Source: CAYPJE01 sp964410945
GTDB lineage: Bacteria > Fidelibacterota > Marinisomatia > Marinisomatales > TCS56
Direction of reading: 5' to 3'
Assembly (NCBI GenBank): GCA_964410945.1
Contig: CAYPJE010000012.1
Location: 7,943-71,942, forward strand
Length of the DNA: 64,000 nucleotides
The position numbers and the translations under genes are program-made. Below, in pieces: positions 26,530 through 35,458 of this stretch. The notes under the pieces are model-generated. The model had not been told where the DNA came from. It was given only the letters and a program-made list of their open reading frames with translations, and did not search any database. Position 1 is the first letter of the stretch; the number at the start of each line of letters is the position of its first letter.

Positions 26530-29500
26530 CTAATTAAATTTATCCAAGACCTTCAGCAGAACATCCTGAGATACTGGTTTCATAAGGAATTCATTAGCTG
26601 AATTCTTACTATCCTTTTCATCATCCAAGATTCGGGATTGGGATGAAATAATGATAATAGGTAATTCCGGCCAGTCAACCGAATTCCGGATATATTCAAT
26701 CAATTCCAGATTAGCCCTATCATGGTCCGACGAAATATCAATAATCAATATATCTACAAGGTTACTCAGCAGTGACTTCTTAGCACTAATGATTGATCCT
26801 GCCATTTTTATTTTAAATTTTTCCTTAATATAATGTCCAACCAGATTCAGACTGATTTCATCATAACCGACAACCAGAACCTGCTTCCGATTCTTGTAAC
26901 TGCCCTCCACCCCCAGGACACCAAGTTCGTCATCATATTCAGCAATTGTTTCTTGCGGGACATCGATTTCAGCATGCAACTCAGCTTTCAGCGTAATTGT
27001 AAATACCGAACCTTTCTTTTTGGTGCTCTGTACATCGATTTCCCCCTGGCATAACTCAATAAATTTGCGTGCCAGAGACAGCCCCAGCCCCATTCCCTGG
27101 TATTTCTTTCTTAAACCAGTGCTTTCTTGTGAAAATGGTTTGAATAATTCTTTCAGATAATCCTCGGATATCCCAATACCGGTATCGGTGATGGTAATCC
27201 TGTAATGTTCCCCGACCAAACTCAATTCTACCGTAACCTGTCCTTCTCCGGTATATTTAATACCATTCTGGATAATATTCATTAGAGCCTGTGATATACA
27301 ATAACGGTCGATATAGACCAATGCAGATTTTAGAGTCGATTCAAAGATCAGTTTGATGTTTTTTGCTTCAGCCTGATCATCCAGATTAAATAATAATCTA
27401 CGGATAAGATCAACCAGGTCCACATTTTCGGGGGATAAATTATATTCGCCGGTTTCCATCTGACTGATATCAAGAATTGCCTGAACGGTATCAGTAAGGC
27501 GCAGGCTGCCAGCCTGGATCAGTTTAAAATACTCCTTATCATCATCGTCGAGTTTGGACATAAGTTTCTTATTCAACAATTCGCTGTAACCGGAAATTGA
27601 ATTCAGCGGTGTGCGTATCTCATGAGATATGTTGGATAAAAAGATAGTCTTTACCTTTTCTGATTGCCTTGCTAACTGAAGGGCCTCCTCCCGCTCCTGT
27701 TCTGCTTTACACCGTTCTTCAATTTCCTGCTGCATGGCAAGATTCATTCTTTGCAGTTCCCTGGCTCTGGTTTGGATTGAGGACACACGGATTTTATATA
27801 TGATATATATAATAACTGCTATCAGGATGATTACAGCCAAACGGAACCACACCGTCATCCAAAACGGTGGATGAATTATTACGGGTAGTTTTACACCATC
27901 TTCATTCCAGATGCCATCGTTATTACTACCAATTACCCGGAACAGATAAGATCCGGGTGGTATACTGGTGTATACAGCCCGGGTTTGATTGCCGACCCAA
28001 TTCCAATTATCCTCAAAACCCTCCAGACGGTAGGCATACTGATTTTTAGATGATAATTGATAGTTTAATGCCACAAAACTAAAAGAGAACACATAATCAT
28101 CGTATGATAATTCCAGTTGATCGGTGGTATTTATCGATGATTTAAGCGGCGAGTCCGGAGCGATAGGAACCGTTTTATTAAATAATCGAAAATCTGTTAA
28201 CACAATTGGCGGTATTTGTGAATTATGCCTAATACTGTCCGGATAAAAATAATTCAGGCCCTTTATTCCGCCAAAAAACATCAAACCGGTCGAATCCCGG
28301 TAGGCCGCTCCCGCATTGAATTCATTGCTCTGCAACCCATCACGAACATCATAATTGTGAAATATATTCTGATGCTTTTCAAATTTTACCAGCCCCCTGT
28401 TGGTGCTGAACCAAAGATGGCCAAATTCATCTTCGAGTATTCCATAGACCACATTATTCGGCAGGCCATCATCGATTGTCCAACAGCTAAAAGTATTGTC
28501 AGACCGGTTATAACGTTTCAATCCGCCACCAAAAGTACCCACCCAGATTATCCCATCCCGGTCTTCATGGATAGCAGTTACATCCCGGGAATTAAATCCG
28601 GAGGTATCTGAAGAATTGCTGATAAAATGCTGATAGGTATTGCGGCTTTGGTCCAAGATAAGCAGACCATCATTTTCAGTGCCGACCCAAAGAAATCCCT
28701 GGTTATCCTCCAGCAAACAGGTGACTACCGTACTATCAAATATATCGGTAACATTCTGGCTGGATTTAAATCGATTGAAGGCACCCTTTTCCACATCGAA
28801 CTGCCAGAGGCCTTCTCCTGTCCCGATCCAGTTGACCAAAGCCTGGTCCCGGTAAATTACATTGATGGCGTTTCTACCACCAATGTACTCATAATCCGAA
28901 TCCGGATAGTAAGCCTTAAAATTATTATTGGGCTCGTCATAGATATTCAATCCATAATCGGTACCAATCCATAACTCACCTGAAGCACTGCGCCACAGAC
29001 ACCAGATTCCGTCATCACTGATACTTCCACTGTCATCGGGATCATGGAAAAAATGCCTGGCAGTACCAGCCTGGAGGTCAACTAAATTTAGTCCTTTTAC
29101 CGTACCAATCCAGATAGTACCATCCGGATTTTCCATAAAATTGAAAACATGATTACTGGTCAACTGATGTGGGGAAGATTGTGAATTGGATAATTGCCGG
29201 AATGGTTTAGCCCGGCGATTAAGTTTACTTATCCCACCGGTCATAGTACCGATCCACAGCTGCCCCGAATTATCCTCTAGAATTGACAGGATATTATTAT
29301 CGGCTAAACTATAGGCACAATACGGATTAAAATTATAACGGTTAAAATTACCGGTTTCCGGAATGTAGCGATTCAACCCGTCCTCAGTACCGATCCACAA
29401 CGTACCACCTTTATCCAGGTAAATAGCCGTGATATTATCACTGCTGATACTTGTTGAGTCATTTTTCAAAAATCGGTAATGAGTTATTTTACCTGTTTCA

Positions 29501-30270
29501 AGGTTAAGGTGATTTAAGCCATCGCCGTTAGTACCGACCCAGAGATTATCACCATCCATTTCAAGGGCATATACGAAATCATCTGTTAATTTATATCCAG
29601 GCGACCTGGTATTGTAACGATCAATAATTCCCTTTCCCGGATTAAGTATATCCACTCCACCGGCGGTACCGATATACAGGTCACCATTAGGAGCTTCCTC
29701 CAGGGCATAGATATAATCATCACTCAACTGGAAAGGAGTTTGTGTCGATATATCATAATGATAGAAACAATCCCGGCTTTTATCATAACGGTTCAGACCG
29801 CTGCCATCGGTAGCAATCCACAGATTTCCATCCGAGTCACAAAGGATACTCCAGACAAAATCACTGCTGATACTGCAGGTATCGGTCTGATCGTGGTAAT
29901 AGTGCGTAAAATTATTCTGGGATAGATCATATCGAACCAACCCATAGCCATATACGGCCAGCCACAAATTTTGGTCCTTATCTTCCTCAACAAAGTAGAT
30001 GGGATAGGTTGTCATATCGTCTTTATCATTATAACCGGGATGAATCACATTAAAATTGATCCCATCATAACGATTCAAACCTTCCTCGGTACCAAACCAC
30101 AGAAAACCGGTCTGATCCTGGTAAATACAAAACACAGAACTCTGAGAAAGCCCATCATCAATTGAAATAGTCTCGAATTCACTTGGTGCTGCCACTGCCA
30201 GACAACAGAGCAATATAAATAAATACCTGATTTTTATTTCAGGGGCTAATATGAAAATATTGTTCAACAC
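26530..30270 (-). CDS. Reg_prop/Y_Y_Y hybrid sensor histidine kinase
   Basis: 1246 residues. Signal peptide or N-terminal anchor at about 13-30. Two periplasmic beta-propellers built of Reg_prop repeats follow (about 30-690, recurring patterns of the type WIGTEDGLNRY and LWFGTEEGLNRYDG), then a Y_Y_Y domain (about 700-800), a membrane segment (about 815-835), a short coiled coil, HisKA with His883 in SNISHEIRTPLNSI, and HATPase with DTGIGIS and GMGLGLSLA. The C-terminal receiver-like domain (about 1125-1246) keeps Asp1178 and a KP motif but lacks the acidic pair (VVGYDE). Unlike the glycan-sensing hybrid two-component systems of Bacteroides it has no AraC DNA-binding domain. Ligand unknown; no polysaccharide locus adjoins it. 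Confidence 0.9.
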   Translation of the reverse strand: MLNNIFILAPEIKIRYLFILLCCLAVAAPSEFETISIDDGLSQSSVFCIYQDQTGFLWFGTEEGLNRYDGINFNVIHPGYNDKDDMTTYPIYFVEEDKDQNLWLAVYGYGLVRYDLSQNNFTHYYHDQTDTCSISSDFVWSILCDSDGNLWIATDGSGLNRYDKSRDCFYHYDISTQTPFQLSDDYIYALEEAPNGDLYIGTAGGVDILNPGKGIIDRYNTRSPGYKLTDDFVYALEMDGDNLWVGTNGDGLNHLNLETGKITHYRFLKNDSTSISSDNITAIYLDKGGTLWIGTEDGLNRYIPETGNFNRYNFNPYCAYSLADNNILSILEDNSGQLWIGTMTGGISKLNRRAKPFRQLSNSQSSPHQLTSNHVFNFMENPDGTIWIGTVKGLNLVDLQAGTARHFFHDPDDSGSISDDGIWCLWRSASGELWIGTDYGLNIYDEPNNNFKAYYPDSDYEYIGGRNAINVIYRDQALVNWIGTGEGLWQFDVEKGAFNRFKSSQNVTDIFDSTVVTCLLEDNQGFLWVGTENDGLLILDQSRNTYQHFISNSSDTSGFNSRDVTAIHEDRDGIIWVGTFGGGLKRYNRSDNTFSCWTIDDGLPNNVVYGILEDEFGHLWFSTNRGLVKFEKHQNIFHNYDVRDGLQSNEFNAGAAYRDSTGLMFFGGIKGLNYFYPDSIRHNSQIPPIVLTDFRLFNKTVPIAPDSPLKSSINTTDQLELSYDDYVFSFSFVALNYQLSSKNQYAYRLEGFEDNWNWVGNQTRAVYTSIPPGSYLFRVIGSNNDGIWNEDGVKLPVIIHPPFWMTVWFRLAVIILIAVIIYIIYKIRVSSIQTRARELQRMNLAMQQEIEERCKAEQEREEALQLARQSEKVKTIFLSNISHEIRTPLNSISGYSELLNKKLMSKLDDDDKEYFKLIQAGSLRLTDTVQAILDISQMETGEYNLSPENVDLVDLIRRLLFNLDDQAEAKNIKLIFESTLKSALVYIDRYCISQALMNIIQNGIKYTGEGQVTVELSLVGEHYRITITDTGIGISEDYLKELFKPFSQESTGLRKKYQGMGLGLSLARKFIELCQGEIDVQSTKKKGSVFTITLKAELHAEIDVPQETIAEYDDELGVLGVEGSYKNRKQVLVVGYDEISLNLVGHYIKEKFKIKMAGSIISAKKSLLSNLVDILIIDISSDHDRANLELIEYIRNSVDWPELPIIIISSQSRILDDEKDSKNSANEFLMKPVSQDVLLKVLDKFN

Positions 30271-30291
30271 TTATTAAAACGATTCCTATAG

Positions 30292-30346
30292 CTGATACTC
30301 TTGCAGGTATGTAGTCAGGTGACCTGAAAAAATACTATTGTATCAG
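30292..30346. promoter_or_regulatory. Nested palindromes upstream of the Reg_prop kinase gene
   Basis: The 79-base gap between the two kinase genes holds CTGATAC (30292-30298) facing GTATCAG (30340-30346), and between them the 13-base palindrome TCAGGT-G-ACCTGA (30315-30327). They are candidate operator sites for the gene starting at 30270. On the minus strand a T-run precedes rather than follows the hairpin, so a terminator is unlikely. Confidence 0.35.
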
Positions 30347-30349
30347 TAA

Positions 30350-32914
30350 TCAATCCAACAATTCACGAAGTTTATTTGCCAATTCTTCTCTTCTAAAGGG
30401 CTTTTGCAGAATTTCTGTCCCGGATTCCCGCGATCGTTTAACCAGCATTGTTTCGGGGCCGTATCCGGTAATGAAAATCACTTTAATGCCCGGTTTGACT
30501 TTCAGAATTTGCTTATACATATCCAATCCGCTCATAGAGGGCATAACTACATCCGAAACGATCACTTGAATCTGATCCGCCTGCTCCTTGAACTGATTTA
30601 GTCCATTCAGTCCGTTAGTGGCGGCGACCACTTCATATCCCAAAGATTCCAGTGTTGCTTTGGTAATTTCTAGCAGATTCCTGTCATCTTCCACCAAAAG
30701 AATTCTTTCATTCCCGCCACGGATAGAATCCTGGATCCCATCCTCAGATAATAGTTCCTCGATCTGGCTCTCAGGAAAATACATATGAAAAGTGGTCCCC
30801 TGTCCTGGAACACTCTCACACTCAATATGGGCTGAGTGCTGGCTAATGAGACCAAAAACCATAGACAATCCCAAACCGGTTCCGGCATGAACTGATTTTG
30901 TAGTAAAAAATGGCTCGAAGATATGCTGTTTCATATCCTCAGAAATACCAATCCCGTTATCGGCAATACTCATTTTAATCCAGTTTTTCACTGGATTGTT
31001 ATTCTCAGTTTGGTTAGCAAATTCCGGCTGGGTAACCACCATGGTTTTTATATTGAGGTTTCCTCCGTTGGGCATTGCATCGCGCGCATTGATTGAGATA
31101 TTAAGAATAATTTGCTCAATTGCTGTGACATCCGCTTTTAGGGTCGGTAAATCAGGTTGCAGATCAGTATTCAGAGTTATGTTTTCACCAATAATACGGA
31201 CCAGCAGTTTGGTTGAGTTTTGTATTAGATCATTCAAATCAACCGTTTTAAAGCGTAATATCTGTTGACGGCTGAAAGCGAGCAACTGTTGGACCAAACC
31301 AGCGGATTTTTCACCACGATCAATTATCAACTCCAGATATTCTTTAATATTATTCTTATCATCCAAATTACCCAGGGCCAATTCGGCATATCCGATTATA
31401 CCACCCAATTTGTTGTTGAAATCATGGGCGACACCACCGGCCAGTTGCCCCACAGCCTCCATTTTCTGGGCTTGCCGCAGCTGGTTTTCGAGCTTGGTCC
31501 GCTCATCCATCTCCTGCTTCAGTTTATCGTGGGTTTTAGCATTTTTTATCGCTGTAGAGGCATAAGCAGCGAATATTTCCGCATTATGACGATCATTTTC
31601 ATCAAACGGTTTACCGATGCGATTAAGACAAACAACACCAATTACTTCACTATCAATTACAAATGGGGAAACAATAACTCGAGTATCTTCAGGATCAGTG
31701 GTTCCGGGAACATGATACCCTTCATTATCGTCAATCCGGGAGTTGAAAACCATACTGGTCTTTGCTTCAATCGCTTTCCCGGAATAACTGGAATCGATAT
31801 CAACCTCAGCCTTCATTATTTCCTGTTTATTCTCCGGACTCATCACTACTACCGGTTCAAGCGTCCGCTTATCTTCTTTCAGCATAAGTATTACACAACT
31901 ATAAGCCGAAAGCAGGGCCTTGGCATTAATACCAATCTGTTCCAATACTATCTCCAGATCCAGGCTGGCAGTAAGACGTTTGGCCGTATCCAGAATCTGT
32001 TCCTGTTGAATGGAACGTTTTTTTAACTCTTCCTGGGAATTTTTCAATAATTCCAGGTTCAGCTGCAGATCAGTTCGATTACGCATAATGAAGGACAGCA
32101 TTATGGCTACAGCTGCTGCGAATACAATACCGATGAGAAGAATTGTCGAATGATAGTATGTCAGCCGAGGTGCATCTTTGGGATTTACCACAAGAATACG
32201 AATTTCCCAGATCCGATTTAAAAAATGAATACTCTGAGTTGTGGTAATACCCTGGTTTGTATCATCAGTAACTCGATTCCCTGAATGTACAATTTCCTCA
32301 CCATCAGTAATAATGAGATTGTCTTTCAGTCCCGGCCGGCTACCTAAACTGTATTCAATAAAATGATCGGCCCTGAATACGCCATTGATGTACCCGGTGA
32401 TTGTATCACCAGCCCTAATTGGTAAATAGGTTGCAAAACCACGTCCACCTTGCCAGAGTGTGATTGGTGAAGTGGCAATATCCTGGCCGGTTTGTTCGGA
32501 ATAATTGAAAAATATTCCCGCATCGGGATGTAGATGCAGATTTTTACCCATGGCTGGCAAATTCGCTTCTTCCGGGTGTACCCAGGTTATAATACCATCT
32601 GAATTGATATAGTTAATGGCCTGGAAACCGGCAAATTTTTCAGTAATACTCTGGACTTTACTCTCAAATAATTGTTTATCCTGCCCTATTTGTCCGGTCC
32701 AGTTGGAGCGCAGGAAATCAAGTATGGCCAAATGATTATTTATAGACTCTTCCAGGCGAATTGCCAGGTTTTCAGTGTTTTTCTGAGTTCGTTCGAAGAG
32801 CAGGGTTTTTTCATCCTGGTCGATCATGTACCACAATAGAAAAAAAATAAAGGTGATTCCAGTGAATGTCAGCAGAGGATAAGTTAGATTTCTCTTTTGG
32901 TGCAGTTTATTCAT
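30350..32914 (-). CDS. CHASE-GAF hybrid sensor histidine kinase with C-terminal receiver
   Basis: 854 residues. Membrane segment (about 13-32), extracytoplasmic CHASE-like domain (about 60-230), second membrane segment (about 255-277), short coiled coil, GAF domain (about 310-460), HisKA with His497 (GGVAHDFNNKLGGI), HATPase (DNGIGISEDMKQHIFEPFFTT, GTGLGLSMV) and a receiver domain (about 735-853) with an intact acidic pair (LLVEDD), acceptor Asp in IVSDVVMP and KP motif. The HDFNN form of the H-box belongs to the HisKA family common in hybrid kinases. It should sense an external signal through CHASE and an internal one through GAF. The output partner is not obvious; the neighbouring hybrid kinase lacks a clear effector too. 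A sigma54-like promoter lies about 105 bases upstream. Confidence 0.9.
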   Translation of the reverse strand: MNKLHQKRNLTYPLLTFTGITFIFFLLWYMIDQDEKTLLFERTQKNTENLAIRLEESINNHLAILDFLRSNWTGQIGQDKQLFESKVQSITEKFAGFQAINYINSDGIITWVHPEEANLPAMGKNLHLHPDAGIFFNYSEQTGQDIATSPITLWQGGRGFATYLPIRAGDTITGYINGVFRADHFIEYSLGSRPGLKDNLIITDGEEIVHSGNRVTDDTNQGITTTQSIHFLNRIWEIRILVVNPKDAPRLTYYHSTILLIGIVFAAAVAIMLSFIMRNRTDLQLNLELLKNSQEELKKRSIQQEQILDTAKRLTASLDLEIVLEQIGINAKALLSAYSCVILMLKEDKRTLEPVVVMSPENKQEIMKAEVDIDSSYSGKAIEAKTSMVFNSRIDDNEGYHVPGTTDPEDTRVIVSPFVIDSEVIGVVCLNRIGKPFDENDRHNAEIFAAYASTAIKNAKTHDKLKQEMDERTKLENQLRQAQKMEAVGQLAGGVAHDFNNKLGGIIGYAELALGNLDDKNNIKEYLELIIDRGEKSAGLVQQLLAFSRQQILRFKTVDLNDLIQNSTKLLVRIIGENITLNTDLQPDLPTLKADVTAIEQIILNISINARDAMPNGGNLNIKTMVVTQPEFANQTENNNPVKNWIKMSIADNGIGISEDMKQHIFEPFFTTKSVHAGTGLGLSMVFGLISQHSAHIECESVPGQGTTFHMYFPESQIEELLSEDGIQDSIRGGNERILLVEDDRNLLEITKATLESLGYEVVAATNGLNGLNQFKEQADQIQVIVSDVVMPSMSGLDMYKQILKVKPGIKVIFITGYGPETMLVKRSRESGTEILQKPFRREELANKLRELLD

Positions 32915-32992
32915 TTGCGAAGCCTGGATTCAGATACAATCTGATATCTATAAGATCAGAATTATTATTTCTATCAGCTGATGGACTGGGTC

Positions 32993-33013
32993 AGGTCTAT
33001 CCTAGTTAGACCT
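32993..33013. promoter_or_regulatory. Perfect 7-bp palindrome at the predicted transcription start of the CHASE kinase gene
   Basis: AGGTCTA (32993-32999) and TAGACCT (33007-33013) with a 7-base spacer. It coincides with the +1 region predicted from the sigma54-like element at 33019-33034, so it could be an operator or a 5' mRNA hairpin. Confidence 0.35.
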
Positions 33014-33018
33014 ATTCT

Positions 33019-33034
33019 CTCAAAGATTGTGCCA
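33019..33034 (-). promoter_or_regulatory. Sigma54-like promoter upstream of the CHASE kinase gene
   Basis: Minus-strand TGGCAC-AATCT-TTGAG, the same spacing and the same GA variant at -12 as the efflux-operon promoter. Transcription would start near 33009 and read into the gene starting at 32914. A TTGATT-A-AATCAA palindrome lies 20-35 bases upstream (33057-33069). Confidence 0.5.
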
Positions 33035-33089
33035 GAATATCAAAAAATGGGTAGCTTGATTAAATCAACGCCGGTAAAGGATTTCCACG

Positions 33090-34451
33090 TCAGGGAGTTT
33101 GTAAATCCTCATCCAATTCATTCGATAATCTGAAGCGCAAAATTTTTGCTTCCGATGGATCACATACATAAATAACCCCCCGGTCATCGACAGTGATTCC
33201 GGCAGGGGCCGCTAATAGTTCATTCTGTTCAATCGAATAGAAATACTCTGAAGAATCAACTACCGTTCCCGTATGGATTGCCGGATCGTAAACATCTATT
33301 TCCACCTGGTATTCTTCAATCCCCGCTTTTCTGAAAAAACTGCCATCGGAGTTAAAAACCTGAATCTCACGACCCCCGGTATTGGATACATAGATCATCT
33401 GATCGGCATCTACCGCCACATCGGCTGGTATACTATAACGATCAATATCCATTATATCATCCGTAAACGGCTGGAATTCAGATTGATAAGCCCCACTCTG
33501 TACAGATATTTTGTGAACCGAGAAAAAATCGCCGATCTGGGAGTAGCAAACATTATTATTATAATCAATATCAAGCCCGGTTGGATTGTTTACATATCCG
33601 GCCCCTGTTCCCTTGGTAGTAATATTCCCGCCAAAAATACCAATATGAGCCCAAACCTTTTCGTCACTCCCCAAAGCCAGATAAACATTCCTGGCATAAT
33701 ATATCCGCATGATTCGATCGGCGACACTGTCGGCAGCCATAAGATAACCGGAGCCGTCCTGGACCGTTGACAGGGCCGTTAAACTGGCCTCTTGCAGCTT
33801 ATCATCAAGAATTTCATTGTATAACGATTTTCCGTCGAAGAAAATATGGGGCTGCAGCAGTGAGTCTATTATCGATGGTTCATGTGACCAGATATACCGT
33901 GCAATTTCATATTCCTCATTATATAAATATTCCAGCCAGAAATATGAATTGCTTTCCACCAGCGTGATCTGGTTGGAGATTGTATTACGGAATTCGGCCG
34001 CCACCACTACCGAATCGATCCCGACCTCATTCCAATATTGATTCCAGCAATAAATATCGTCTGATCCGTCGATGAATAATATATTTAATTTAAGATCGAT
34101 ATCCACATCAATCGGGGTCAGAGGAGTGCCGGAGGAATCGGTTAAATCGGTTAGTGCATCGAATCCTTCAGTAAGCCGGGATCCGCTCTGTTCCATAACC
34201 ACAATACTGGCGGCAGCAGAATCGGCAATAAACAGGCGCCCATCCGGAGCTACCGAGATTTCAACCGGTTTTACCAGACCATATGATGCATCCCAAACCG
34301 GATTTATCTGTAGATAGGTCGTATCGCCAGCCGAGAATTCACGCGTATTCAGATCTTCCGGGAGTACAATATTTTCGACACAGCCACATAATATAATAAT
34401 AATGACAACAGCGTTGAATACTATTACTCTCATTTTACTTGTTCGACCCAT
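33090..34451 (-). CDS. NHL-repeat beta-propeller lipoprotein
   Basis: 453 residues. The N-terminus has a lipoprotein signal with lipobox ILCGC (Cys at about 24). The rest is a series of NHL-type propeller blades, for example PVEISVAPDGRLFIADS, PADVAVDADQMIYVSNTGG and PAGITVDDRGVIYVCDPSEA. It should sit on the envelope and probably binds protein or glycan; no catalytic motif is seen. It is the last gene of the surface operon, and its ATG overlaps the stop of the PorV-like gene (TGATG). A second ATG six codons downstream is an alternative start. Confidence 0.8.
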   Translation of the reverse strand: MGRTSKMRVIVFNAVVIIIILCGCVENIVLPEDLNTREFSAGDTTYLQINPVWDASYGLVKPVEISVAPDGRLFIADSAAASIVVMEQSGSRLTEGFDALTDLTDSSGTPLTPIDVDIDLKLNILFIDGSDDIYCWNQYWNEVGIDSVVVAAEFRNTISNQITLVESNSYFWLEYLYNEEYEIARYIWSHEPSIIDSLLQPHIFFDGKSLYNEILDDKLQEASLTALSTVQDGSGYLMAADSVADRIMRIYYARNVYLALGSDEKVWAHIGIFGGNITTKGTGAGYVNNPTGLDIDYNNNVCYSQIGDFFSVHKISVQSGAYQSEFQPFTDDIMDIDRYSIPADVAVDADQMIYVSNTGGREIQVFNSDGSFFRKAGIEEYQVEIDVYDPAIHTGTVVDSSEYFYSIEQNELLAAPAGITVDDRGVIYVCDPSEAKILRFRLSNELDEDLQTP

Positions 34452-35458
34452 CAGAATGACATCCCAATTGTCAGCCGGGAGGGATTTGAGAGATAATTAA
34501 ATCTGGTATAGGCATAATCCACCCGCAATTTCACCGGTCCGGCCGGAACGAATAATCCGATACCCAAAGAATAATCTTCTTCATCACGGTTCAGCTTATA
34601 GCCACCGCGAAAACTGATTATTTTAAATAGTGTATACTCAGCTCCCAGGGCGACCGTTTCCGAATTGTCCACCGGATGATCCAACTGCAGTGAAGCAGTC
34701 AAATCACCGATACTGCTTTCCAGTAATGTCATAGCCGCGCCAACTCTGAATACAGCCGGCGGCGAAAATTCGGTGAAAGAGGCGGTAGAATCGATTACCT
34801 CTAACCCGGTATTTCGATCCAGGTATTTTTTACTGAAAGCGCCATCCGGTTTAGTCTGGGCACCGAAATGTGATAATGCAGCCGAAAATCGCAGATTACG
34901 ATACCCGGTCCAGTAAAAGGTACCGAGGTCGATCAGAAATGCATCCATGCTGAATTCGGCCAGGGTTTCCTTGACCTGCTTAACCGTTAGTCCGAAACTG
35001 AACCGGTCTGTCATCCGGGCCCCGTAGGTCAGACCGATAAACTGATCCTGGTAAGTAAAATAATTACCGGTACCATGGGGAAGATACTCTGTTGTCTCCA
35101 ACATTGGTTCCATATGCAGGATTCCTGCGCTGAAACCCAGGTAATGGCGTTTGAACAGATGGCGGGCTACACTGAAATAATCATAATTGATATCAGCCGG
35201 CCATTCAATATGAGAAGCGGAAAATTCGGTCTGGGAAAACTGGGCCACCGCAGCTGGATTGTAATAAATCGAAGCGGCGTCCTGGTTAAGGGCAACCACT
35301 GCCTCGCTCATCCCGGCGGCACGGGCGCTGACCCCGATTTTCAAAAATGTAAATACCGATGTACCAACACGCTGGCCACCAAGAATCGGGAAGAAATTCT
35401 GTCCGTAAACCATTCCCAGCAACAGGAAAATCAGGCCTGTCTGACGTATGAACCGCAT
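34451..35458 (-). CDS. PorV/PorQ-family outer-membrane protein
   Basis: 335 residues with a signal peptide (about 1-19). The conserved N-terminal region FLKIGVSARAAGMSEAVVAL and NPAAVAQF is the hallmark of the PorV/PorQ (UPF0164) family, followed by FadL-like beta-strands to a terminal aromatic residue (TIGMSF). PorV is the outer-membrane shuttle of T9SS that carries cargo from the translocon to the attachment complex; PorQ-like members have related roles. Here the gene overlaps by one base the TonB-dependent receptor gene upstream, and two proteins with T9SS-type C-termini are encoded in the same run, so a dedicated cargo-handling role is plausible (inference). Confidence 0.85.
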   Translation of the reverse strand: MRFIRQTGLIFLLLGMVYGQNFFPILGGQRVGTSVFTFLKIGVSARAAGMSEAVVALNQDAASIYYNPAAVAQFSQTEFSASHIEWPADINYDYFSVARHLFKRHYLGFSAGILHMEPMLETTEYLPHGTGNYFTYQDQFIGLTYGARMTDRFSFGLTVKQVKETLAEFSMDAFLIDLGTFYWTGYRNLRFSAALSHFGAQTKPDGAFSKKYLDRNTGLEVIDSTASFTEFSPPAVFRVGAAMTLLESSIGDLTASLQLDHPVDNSETVALGAEYTLFKIISFRGGYKLNRDEEDYSLGIGLFVPAGPVKLRVDYAYTRFNYLSNPSRLTIGMSF

